Assembly (NCBI GenBank): GCA_036375275.1
Contig: DASUSF010000314.1
Coordinates: 1 to 5,166, forward strand
Source of the DNA: DASUSF01 sp036375275
GTDB taxonomy: Bacteria > Pseudomonadota > Alphaproteobacteria > Geminicoccales > Geminicoccaceae
Length of the DNA: 5,166 nt
Direction of reading: 5' to 3'
The notes beneath the pieces are model-generated. The model did no database searches. It was not told where the DNA came from and saw nothing but the letters and a program-made list of their open reading frames with translations. Both the position numbers and the translations under genes were made by a program. Positions 1-4,926 of this stretch are shown here, in pieces (the first letter of the stretch is position 1; the number at the start of each line of letters is the position of its first letter).

Positions 1-44
1 AGAAGCGCCGGCAGGGCTGAAACGGATAGCAGCTTCGTTCGCAT
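1..44 (-). CDS. Start of a probable exported protein (partial, runs off left edge)
   Basis: An ATG on the minus strand at 44 opens a frame reading MRTKLLSVSALPAL before the window ends. Two basic residues followed by a hydrophobic run look like the n- and h-regions of a Sec signal peptide. A purine-rich AGGGGG (minus strand, 55-60) lies about 10 nt upstream and could be its ribosome binding site. Only 14 codons are visible, so no family can be assigned. Organic-acid catabolic loci with GntR/FCD regulators often carry a periplasmic solute-binding protein (TctC-like or ABC type) nearby, and that would fit, but this is inference. A competing ATG at 54 in another frame gives a polar, His-rich start and is less likely. 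Confidence 0.42.
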   Translation of the reverse strand, partial: MRTKLLSVSALPAL

Positions 45-91
45 GGTGATGCATCCCCCTCTTTGTGTGGTTGCCCGTAGCGTGCCTTCAT

Positions 92-105
92 CGGCACCGG
101 TGCCG
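92..105. repeat. 14-bp perfect palindrome
   Basis: CGGCACCGGTGCCG equals its own reverse complement. It lies between the 3' end of the gntR gene and the start of the left-edge gene, about 48 bp upstream of that gene's ATG. It could be a protein binding site for the left-edge gene or part of a transcript end. GC-rich palindromes of this length do occur by chance in such DNA, so the role is open. Confidence 0.4.
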
Positions 106-110
106 GGAGA

Positions 111-143
111 CCGTCCGCGCTGCCACCCTGGCCGTACGGACGG
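111..143 (-). terminator. Possible stem-loop downstream of the gntR gene
   Basis: CCGTCCG (111-117) and CGGACGG (137-143) form a 7-bp GC-only inverted repeat with a 19-nt loop, 47 bp past the gntR stop codon. The right arm overlaps an 8-bp palindrome, CCGTACGG (132-139). There is no T tract on the minus strand after the stem, so an intrinsic terminator is only weakly supported. It may be a chance structure or a pause site. Confidence 0.22.
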
Positions 144-189
144 GTGCGCCCTCACGAGGCGGGCATGTCGACCACGCCGCCCCGACGCA

Positions 190-900
190 TCATGAAGCCT
201 CCTGCTCCTGATCGCCCCCTGTGTCCGTCCGCAGGCCCTCGAGCAGGCGATCGCGGCCGTGCGCGACGTGCTGCTCCAGGAGCGTCGCCGCGCGCTCGCC
301 GTCGCCCGCCCGGATCGCGTCGATGATCGCCCGGTGCTCCGCGTTGGACTCCTGCATCCGGCCGCGCGCCACCAGCGAGCGCCGCCGGAACAGGTGCAGC
401 TCGTTGACCAGGCTCTCGTAGATCTCGAGCATGCGCCGGTTGCGGGCGCCCTCCATCAGGCAGCGGTGGAAGGCGACGTTGGCCGGGTAGTAGGCGTCGA
501 GGTCCTCCGCCTCGCCCGCCGCCGCCATCTGGCGCCAGAGGTCCTCGAGCCGCTCGATCAGGTCCGGGTCGTTCTCGCCGGCGAGCTTGCGGCCCACCAT
601 TCCGAGCAGCGCCGAGCGCACCTCGTAGGCTTCGAGCGCTTCGGCCAGGCTGACCTCGCGCACGAACACGCCGCGGTTGACCACCGAGGTGACCAGGCCG
701 GTGCGCTCGAGGCCCCGCAGCGCCTCGCGCACCGGGCCGCGGCTCACCTGGAGCCGCTGCGCCAGCCCGCCTTCGTTGAGGCGCTGCCCCGGCGACAGCT
801 CGCCGGCGAGGATCATCCGCTCGACCTCGCGCTCGACCAGCCGCGAGAGCGATTCGCTGCGCAGCAAATCGATCGCATGGGTGACGGCCGGGCGGTCCAT
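190..900 (-). CDS. GntR family transcriptional regulator, FadR/FCD subfamily
   Basis: A 236-residue DNA-binding repressor-type protein that probably senses a small organic acid. The N-terminal winged helix-turn-helix (residues about 15-82) has the family hallmarks: GELSPGQRLNE, then LAQRLQVSRGPVREALRGLE as recognition helix, then the wing ending NRGVFV. The C-terminal all-helical FCD ligand domain (about 85-222) shows the metal-site pattern N141-x3-H145, H189 and H211, with spacing as in characterised FCD proteins. The first ligand is Asn rather than the usual Asp. The ATG at 900 is chosen because the preceding in-frame TTG at 927 lies inside the putative operator (925-939). No strong Shine-Dalgarno is visible (an AGGG sits 12 nt upstream). 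It lies 69 bp behind the isomerase-like gene on the same strand, so it may be partly co-transcribed with it and also autoregulated. Family is certain; effector and targets are inferred. Confidence 0.93.
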   Translation of the reverse strand: MDRPAVTHAIDLLRSESLSRLVEREVERMILAGELSPGQRLNEGGLAQRLQVSRGPVREALRGLERTGLVTSVVNRGVFVREVSLAEALEAYEVRSALLGMVGRKLAGENDPDLIERLEDLWRQMAAAGEAEDLDAYYPANVAFHRCLMEGARNRRMLEIYESLVNELHLFRRRSLVARGRMQESNAEHRAIIDAIRAGDGERAATLLEQHVAHGRDRLLEGLRTDTGGDQEQEAS

Positions 901-924
901 GCCATGGTCATGCCCTGTCGGCTG

Positions 925-939
925 CAAACAGTCAACAAT
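925..939 (-). promoter_or_regulatory. Candidate operator in the gntR leader (site 2)
   Basis: The minus strand reads ATTGTTGACTGTTTG, 24 nt upstream of the chosen gntR ATG. It matches 13 of 15 positions of ATTGTTTACAGTTTG at 1926-1940 and has a GT-NN-AC core of the type GntR/FCD proteins commonly bind. It is an AT-rich patch in GC-rich surroundings, in the 69-bp gap between the isomerase stop and the gntR start. Likely role (inferred): autoregulation of the repressor gene. Confidence 0.55.
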
Positions 940-969
940 CCGTCGCCTCCGCCGCCCGGCGGGACCCGC

Positions 970-1806
970 TCATCCCGCGGCGACACCCGCCGCCTCCGCC
1001 TTGCCCACGAGGTACCGCCGCGCGGCCTGCATGTCGTCCAGCGAGCCGAAGGCGTTCATGTAGTGACCCTTGAAGCCTCTGGCCTCGATGCGCCTGAACA
1101 TGTCGCCGAAGTCGAGGTCGCCCTGGCCCGGGACCAGGTGCACCTCGTAGCCGTTGCGGTGGCAGTCGGCGAGGCGCACCTCGGCCACCCGCTCCATCGG
1201 GATCGCATCGACGAAGCCCGGGATGCCTTCGGGGAGGAGATGCGCGTGGTTCGCGGTGAAGGAGAGCGCGAACGACGGCGAATCGATCTTCTCGTAGTAG
1301 CTCCGCCACTCCTCGATCGTATGGGCGAGGTAGTGGACCTCGGCGTTCTCGGGCTCCTTGTTCAGGTTCTCGAGCAGGAGGACGGCGCCCCTGGTCTCGG
1401 CGTACTCGACCATCCGCTGCAGCCGGTCGAGGCCGGCCGCCATCCGCATCTCGACGTCGGCGGTGAAGTGATAGCCGGCGTGGACCACGATCCACTTCGC
1501 GCCGAGCTTCGGACAGACGTCGATGTAGCCCTTCAGGTAGGCGTCCACCGCGTCGGACAGGATGGGCGAGTACTCGGCGACGTTGACCGCCGACAGCGTG
1601 TGCAGGCCGAGCTCGATGCCGTGGCGCTCGCAGGCGGAGCGGACGCCGCGGGCGCGGGCGTCGTCGAAGCTCGTGAAGGCGTTCGCGCCGGTGTCGAGCT
1701 GGATGTCGATGTGGTGGACCTGGTTGCGGGCGGCCCATTCGATGCCGTCCTCGAGCTTCATCCGTCGGCCGATGTCGACGCCGATCCGGTCGTACAGCGA
1801 TGCCAT
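970..1806 (-). CDS. Sugar phosphate isomerase/epimerase-like TIM-barrel protein (AP endonuclease 2 fold)
   Basis: A 278-residue cytoplasmic protein of the xylose-isomerase-like TIM-barrel superfamily, normal in length. Visible family blocks are GLHTLSAVN (67-75, H69), a strand-loop WIVVHAG (105-111), LLLENLNKE (143-151, E146), ANHAHLL (185-191), LADCHRNG (212-219, H216) and EVHLVPGQGDLDF (221-233). Relatives use Glu, Asp, His and Glu to hold a divalent metal during isomerisation or epimerisation of keto-sugars or related hydroxy acids. Here E146 and H216 are kept. By eye alignment the Asp falls on T184 and the last Glu on N251 (YMNAFGS in place of a ME-PF type motif). Activity may therefore be altered or metal-independent. 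The start is supported by a good Shine-Dalgarno 8 nt upstream. It is divergent from the CoA-transferase and followed by gntR on the same strand. The substrate is unknown. Confidence 0.85.
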   Translation of the reverse strand: MASLYDRIGVDIGRRMKLEDGIEWAARNQVHHIDIQLDTGANAFTSFDDARARGVRSACERHGIELGLHTLSAVNVAEYSPILSDAVDAYLKGYIDVCPKLGAKWIVVHAGYHFTADVEMRMAAGLDRLQRMVEYAETRGAVLLLENLNKEPENAEVHYLAHTIEEWRSYYEKIDSPSFALSFTANHAHLLPEGIPGFVDAIPMERVAEVRLADCHRNGYEVHLVPGQGDLDFGDMFRRIEARGFKGHYMNAFGSLDDMQAARRYLVGKAEAAGVAAG

Positions 1807-1814
1807 GTCGTGCT

Positions 1815-1820
1815 CTCCCT
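1815..1820 (-). promoter_or_regulatory. Ribosome binding site of the isomerase-like gene
   Basis: The minus strand reads AGGGAG followed by 8 nt and the ATG at 1806. It is a strong Shine-Dalgarno match at good spacing and fixes this start codon. Confidence 0.75.
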
Positions 1821-1837
1821 GCGGTGTGAGGTTCGTG

Positions 1838-1850
1838 CGCCCGCCGGGCG
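1838..1850. repeat. Short GC inverted repeat in the isomerase leader
   Basis: CGCCCG and CGGGCG flank a single C, 32 bp upstream of the isomerase-like start. A one-base loop makes an RNA hairpin unlikely without melting the inner pairs. It could be a protein site or coincidence in GC-rich DNA. Confidence 0.25.
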
Positions 1851-1919
1851 TCGGAATCGGGCGGCGGAACCCCGACGATCCGCGTCCTTGACCGCCAGCG
1901 AACGCCTAGCTCTGGTCTA

Positions 1920-1940
1920 CTGTTTATTGTTTACAGTTTG
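1920..1940 (+). promoter_or_regulatory. Candidate operator in the divergent promoter region (site 1)
   Basis: This AT-rich island stands out against about 70% GC. Its right part (1926-1940) reads ATTGTTTACAGTTTG, the counterpart of the site at 925-939. Inside it TTGT-TT-ACAG is a near-palindrome with the GT-NN-AC core common to GntR/FCD operators. Outer arms CTGT (1920-1923) and ACAG (1933-1936) form a second inverted pair, and TGTTTAT/TGTTTAC is a direct repeat with a 7-bp period (1921-1934). The site is 54 nt upstream of the CoA-transferase ATG and 119 nt from the isomerase ATG, well placed to control both. No convincing -35/-10 pair could be fixed on either strand. Confidence 0.6.
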
Positions 1941-1994
1941 TGCCCCGGCTGTCACGTTCCGGCAAGCCGGGATCAGCGGAGCATCAACGACGTC

Positions 1995-3206
1995 ATGGAC
2001 GACCCGAGGGCGGAAGCCGTTGTGCAGACCACGAAGGACCTGCCGCTCGGCCGGGTCCGGGTTCTCGACCTGACGGTTGCGCGGGCCGGACCGACGTGCG
2101 TGCGGCACCTGGCGGACTGGGGCGCCGAGGTCATCCGGATCGAGGCGCCGCCGTCGGGCGACAACGACATCGCCGGCGACCGCGACGGCTTCGACTACCA
2201 GAACCTGCACCGCAACAAGCGCGCGATGAGCCTCGATCTCAAGTCCGCGAAAGGACGCGAGATCTTCTTCCGGCTGGCCGCGCGCGCCGACGTCATCGTC
2301 GAGAACATGCGCGCCCGGGTGAAGTACCGCCTCGGCATCGATTACGATTCCGTGCGACGGGTCAACCCGCGGATCGTCTACGCCTCGATCTCGGGCTTCG
2401 GCCAGAGCGGCCCCTACGGCCACCGCGCCGGCGTCGACCAGATCGCCCAGGGGATGGGCGGTCTGATGAGCATCACCGGCCATCCCGGCACCGACCCGGT
2501 GCGGGTCGGGATCCCGATCGCCGACCTGACCGCGGGCAACCTGCTGGCGCTCGCCGTCATGATGGCGCTGTTCCAGCGGGAGAGCACGGGCGAGGGGCGC
2601 TGGGTGCACACGAGCCTGCTCGAAGCCATGGTCTTCATGCTCGATTTCCAGGCCTCCCGCTGGCTCCTCGCGGGCCAGGTGGCGGGGCAGGCGGGCAACG
2701 ACCACCCGACCTCGATCCCGACCGGCGTGTTCCCGACCGCCGACCGGCCGATCACCATCGCGGCCTCCTCGGGCCGGATGTGGGAGCGGTTCTGCGACGC
2801 GCTCGGCCGGCCCGAGTGGAAGGAGCGGGCCGAGTGGAGCACGCGGGACGGCCGGTCCGAGCACCGCGCCGAGATCAACCGGGCGATCGCCGGGGTCACG
2901 GCGACGCAGCCCAGCCTGCACTGGATCGAGCTCCTGGACGAGGCGGGGATCCCCTGCGGCCCGATCAACACCATCGACCAGGTCTTCGAGGACCCGCAGG
3001 TCGAGCATCTCGGGCTCGCCCGCCCGGTCGCGCATCCGCGCCTCGGCGAGCAGCGGCTGGTCGGCACGCCGATCAACTTCGAGGGGCTGGAGGACGAGAT
3101 CCGACGGCCCACGTCCGAGCGGGGCCAGCACGGCGCCGAGATCCTGGCCGACCTCGGCTACGACGAGGCCGCCGTCGCCGCGCTCCGCGCCACGGGCGTC
3201 ATCTGA
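1995..3206 (+). CDS. Class III CoA-transferase (CaiB/BaiF family)
   Basis: A 403-residue cytoplasmic enzyme of the formyl-CoA transferase/CaiB family, which moves CoA between carboxylates through an aspartyl-CoA thioester and works as an interlocked dimer. Family signatures are VRVLDLTVARAGP (21-33), LADWGAEVIRIEAPPSGD (39-56), NLHRNKRAMSLDL (70-82), the ADVIVENMR loop (98-106), SGFGQSGPYGHRAGVDQ (133-149) and GGLMSITG (155-162). The expected nucleophile is D177 in PIADLTAG. The C-terminal block GIPCGPINTIDQVFEDPQV is also typical. The ATG at 1995 is preferred because translation from it begins just before the first conserved strand. An upstream in-frame TTG at 1938 lies inside the candidate operator. 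A modest AGCGGAG lies 13 nt upstream. It is probably co-transcribed with the crotonase 34 bp downstream, suggesting that it makes that protein's acyl-CoA substrate. The acid activated is not readable. Confidence 0.95.
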   Translation: MDDPRAEAVVQTTKDLPLGRVRVLDLTVARAGPTCVRHLADWGAEVIRIEAPPSGDNDIAGDRDGFDYQNLHRNKRAMSLDLKSAKGREIFFRLAARADVIVENMRARVKYRLGIDYDSVRRVNPRIVYASISGFGQSGPYGHRAGVDQIAQGMGGLMSITGHPGTDPVRVGIPIADLTAGNLLALAVMMALFQRESTGEGRWVHTSLLEAMVFMLDFQASRWLLAGQVAGQAGNDHPTSIPTGVFPTADRPITIAASSGRMWERFCDALGRPEWKERAEWSTRDGRSEHRAEINRAIAGVTATQPSLHWIELLDEAGIPCGPINTIDQVFEDPQVEHLGLARPVAHPRLGEQRLVGTPINFEGLEDEIRRPTSERGQHGAEILADLGYDEAAVAALRATGVI

Positions 3207-3240
3207 ACCCCATCCGCCACACAGGACAGAAGCGCCCGCC

Positions 3241-4053
3241 ATGCAGCACGGCACCGCTCTCGAGCTCCCGACCGACAAGATCCTCGCCCGCAAGGGCGAC
3301 GGCATCGGCTGGCTGACCTTCAACCAGCCCGAGCGCCGGAACGCGATCTCGCTCGCCATGTGGGATGCGGTCGCCCTCGCGGCCGAGGACTTCGCGCGCG
3401 ACCCCGAGGTGCGGGTGGTGGTCATGAGCGGCGCCGGCGGCAAGGCCTTCGCGTCGGGAGCGGACATCAGCGAGTTCGAGAAGGCGCGCGCGGATGCCGA
3501 CGCCGAGCGGGAGTACGCCCGCCACTCGAGCCGGGCGCGCGAGCTGCTCGCCGGCCTCGAGGTCCCCCTGATCGCGATGATCCAGGGCTACTGCATCGGC
3601 GGCGGCATGGCGACCGCGCTCCAGGCCGATCTCAGGATCGCCTCCTCCGACAGCCGCTTCGGCATCCCGGCCGCCCGGCTCGGCGTCTCGTACGGCTACA
3701 CGGCGCTCGAGCGGCTGACCGCGCTCGCCGGGCCGGCGCTGGCGAAGGAGGTCATGTTCCTCGGCCGCCACTACACCGCCGCGCAGGCGCTCACCATGCG
3801 CCTCGTCAACCAGGTGGTGGAGCCGGACCAGCTGCTCGCCACCGTCGAGGGGATCGCCGGCGAGATCGTGCAGAACGCGCCGCTCTCGATCCGCGCCTCC
3901 AAGATCGCCATCGACCAGATCGCGGGCGATCCCGCGCGGCGCGACGCCGCGCTGGTCGAGGCCGCGAACCGCGCCTGCTTCGACAGCGCCGACTACCGCG
4001 AGGGCCGGCGCGCCTTCATGGAGAAGCGCACGCCGCGCTTCCAGGGACGCTGA
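3241..4053 (+). CDS. Enoyl-CoA hydratase/isomerase (crotonase) family protein lacking both usual catalytic Glu
   Basis: A 270-residue crotonase-fold protein acting on acyl-CoA thioesters. The oxyanion-hole blocks are clear: KAFASGADISEF (68-79, A74 backbone) and QGYCIGGGMATAL (115-127, G121 backbone). The rest follows the fold, with FNQPERRNAIS near 27-37, the second signature RFGIPAARLGVSYG (139-152) and an RRAFMEKRTPRF tail typical of the family C-terminus. Canonical enoyl-CoA hydratase uses two Glu (E144 and E164 in the rat enzyme). The aligned positions here are A124 and A144, so straightforward syn-hydration is doubtful. Crotonases also catalyse isomerisation, decarboxylation, hydrolysis and C-C cleavage, and a subfamily with FGIPAARLG is widely annotated simply as enoyl-CoA hydratase. 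It lies 34 bp after the CoA-transferase, with only a distant AGGA (3223-3226) as ribosome binding site. Fold is certain; reaction is unknown. Confidence 0.93.
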   Translation: MQHGTALELPTDKILARKGDGIGWLTFNQPERRNAISLAMWDAVALAAEDFARDPEVRVVVMSGAGGKAFASGADISEFEKARADADAEREYARHSSRARELLAGLEVPLIAMIQGYCIGGGMATALQADLRIASSDSRFGIPAARLGVSYGYTALERLTALAGPALAKEVMFLGRHYTAAQALTMRLVNQVVEPDQLLATVEGIAGEIVQNAPLSIRASKIAIDQIAGDPARRDAALVEAANRACFDSADYREGRRAFMEKRTPRFQGR

Positions 4054-4079
4054 CCCGACCCCAGGCGGACTTTGCCGAG

Positions 4080-4095
4080 GCCGGCTGCTGCCGGC
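4080..4095. terminator. Possible bidirectional terminator hairpin between convergent genes
   Basis: GCCGGC, a TGCT loop and GCCGGC form a 6-bp GC stem with a 4-nt loop, extendable by one G-U pair. It sits in the 54-bp gap between the crotonase stop and the RraA-like stop, where transcription from both sides must end. There is no T tract on either strand, so it is not a classic intrinsic terminator. Confidence 0.35.
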
Positions 4096-4107
4096 TCCAC
4101 CGGCCCG

Positions 4108-4752
4108 TCAGAACTTGCCGTAGGCCCGGTACGCGTCCTGCGGGTCCATGCCGCCGAGGATCGCCGTCCTGACCTTGTTCTCGGTCCGGACCGCCTCTTC
4201 CGCCCGGCCGACGATCTCCTCCGCCCGCTCCCCCGGGAGGATCACCATGCCGTCCCGGTCGCCCAGCACGTAGTCGTCGCCGCGGACCGTCACATCGCCG
4301 ATCGTGACCGGCTGGTCGAAGGCGTCCGGCAGCCAGTAGCCGACGATGTCCCGCGGCGTGAAGTAGCGGCACCACACCGGGAACCCGAGCTTCAGGATGA
4401 ACTCGACGTCGCGGCAGCCGCCGTCGGCGACATAGCCGCGCACGCCCTTCAGCTTGAGCGTCTCGGCGGACAGCTCGCCCATGTGGGCGACCGTCGAGTC
4501 GTTCGGCTGGCAGATCAGGACCGCGCCCGCCCGCGCCCGCGACAGCAGCCCGGTCCAGCCGAGGAGGGTCGCGTGCGGGTCGGCCGACGGGTCGACCCGG
4601 CCGCTCACGACCTGGGCGCGCCCGGCGAGCCGCTGGGCGGGGAACAGTGGCCGGATGTCCGGCGGCAGGGTGAAGTCGCGCAACCCCATGCCGCGCATCA
4701 CGTCGTGCACGACCCCCGAGTAGAGCAGCTCGAGCCTTCCAACCAGGTCCAT
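4108..4752 (-). CDS. RraA-like protein, HMG/CHA aldolase type (also annotated dimethylmenaquinone methyltransferase family)
   Basis: A 214-residue protein of the RraA/HMG-aldolase fold, normal length, usually a cytoplasmic trimer or hexamer. Key blocks are SGVVHDVMRGMG (12-23), HMGELSAETLK (90-100), GYVADGGCRD (106-115) and GDRDGMVILP (164-173). The active-site pattern is E93-x20-R114-D115. Known pyruvate aldolases of this family (4-hydroxy-4-methyl-2-oxoglutarate / 4-carboxy-4-hydroxy-2-oxoadipate aldolase, also oxaloacetate decarboxylase) have D-x20-R-D, while the RNase E regulator RraA has G-x20-R-D. The acidic residue here favours a metal-dependent lyase or decarboxylase over an RNA-turnover role. 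The frame stays open upstream to 4884, but the ATG at 4752 has a near-perfect Shine-Dalgarno and matches the family N-terminus, so the 44-residue extension is rejected. It converges on the crotonase and diverges from the DUF4242 gene. Whether it belongs to the same pathway is inference. Confidence 0.88.
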   Translation of the reverse strand: MDLVGRLELLYSGVVHDVMRGMGLRDFTLPPDIRPLFPAQRLAGRAQVVSGRVDPSADPHATLLGWTGLLSRARAGAVLICQPNDSTVAHMGELSAETLKLKGVRGYVADGGCRDVEFILKLGFPVWCRYFTPRDIVGYWLPDAFDQPVTIGDVTVRGDDYVLGDRDGMVILPGERAEEIVGRAEEAVRTENKVRTAILGGMDPQDAYRAYGKF

Positions 4753-4757
4753 CTCCG

Positions 4758-4763
4758 CCTCCC
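4758..4763 (-). promoter_or_regulatory. Ribosome binding site of the RraA-like gene
   Basis: The minus strand reads GGGAGG, then CGGAG, then the ATG at 4752. This strong match with 5-nt spacing decides the start against the longer open frame beginning at 4884. Confidence 0.8.
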
Positions 4764-4770
4764 AGCGCCC

Positions 4771-4781
4771 CAGCGTCGCTG
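4771..4781. repeat. Inverted repeat in the RraA-like leader
   Basis: CAGCG-T-CGCTG is a perfect 11-bp inverted repeat just upstream of the RraA-like ribosome binding site. A related CCAGCGTCG occurs at both 4770-4778 and 4839-4847 within the 174-bp divergent intergenic region. It could be a local regulator site, but short GC-rich repeats are expected by chance. It does not resemble the candidate GntR operators. Confidence 0.25.
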
Positions 4782-4910
4782 AGCTTCTAGAGCGGATCGG
4801 GGGAAGCGTATAGGCGACGCCGGGGGGAAACCGCGCCGCCAGCGTCGATCCATGGGCCCCGCGCCGGTAGCCCGAACGCCTCACCTGAACTAGGATGCGC
4901 CGGCATCTTC

Positions 4911-4919
4911 AGGGAGGGG
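4911..4919 (+). promoter_or_regulatory. Ribosome binding site of the DUF4242 gene
   Basis: AGGGAGGGG lies 7 nt before the ATG at 4927. This very strong Shine-Dalgarno fixes the start and suggests efficient translation. A weak -10-like TAGGAT (4891-4896) lies just upstream without a recognisable -35. Confidence 0.75.
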
Positions 4920-4926
4920 CACCAGC

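Noticed and set aside
901..927. TTG start at 927 for the GntR protein
   Set aside because: It overlaps the putative operator, and the nine extra residues precede the normal N-terminus. ATG at 900 is preferred.
932..1738. 268-codon minus-strand frame overlapping the isomerase-like gene
   Set aside because: It is an out-of-frame shadow with Arg/Pro-rich composition. The overlapping frame ending at 970 carries the conserved barrel motifs.
1881..1930. Sigma-70 promoter using TTGACC (1888-1893) as -35
   Set aside because: The nearest acceptable -10-like hexamers (TACTGT, TATTGT) are 24 bp or more away, so the spacing is wrong. No promoter is called.
1938..1994. Upstream TTG start for the CoA-transferase
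   Set aside because: The TTG lies inside the candidate operator, and the extra 19 residues (CPGCHVPASRDQ...) are not family-like. ATG at 1995 is more plausible.
259..2073. 604-codon open frame on the plus strand
   Set aside because: It runs antisense across the GntR and isomerase-like genes. Its translation is rich in V, A, R, E, H and D with no domain pattern, as expected for a mirror frame of GC-rich coding DNA.
1940..3316. 458-codon plus-strand frame overlapping the CoA-transferase
   Set aside because: It is a shifted frame of the same gene, dominated by Arg, Pro, Gly and Ala, and has no family signature.
1917..3467. 516-codon open frame on the minus strand
   Set aside because: It is antisense to the CoA-transferase and crotonase starts. 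It has low-complexity Arg/Gly/Asp/Pro composition and no recognisable motif, while the plus-strand frames carry clear families.
4753..4884. N-terminal extension of the RraA-like protein
   Set aside because: The frame is open, but the extra 44 residues are unlike the family start, and a strong Shine-Dalgarno inside the extension points to the ATG at 4752.
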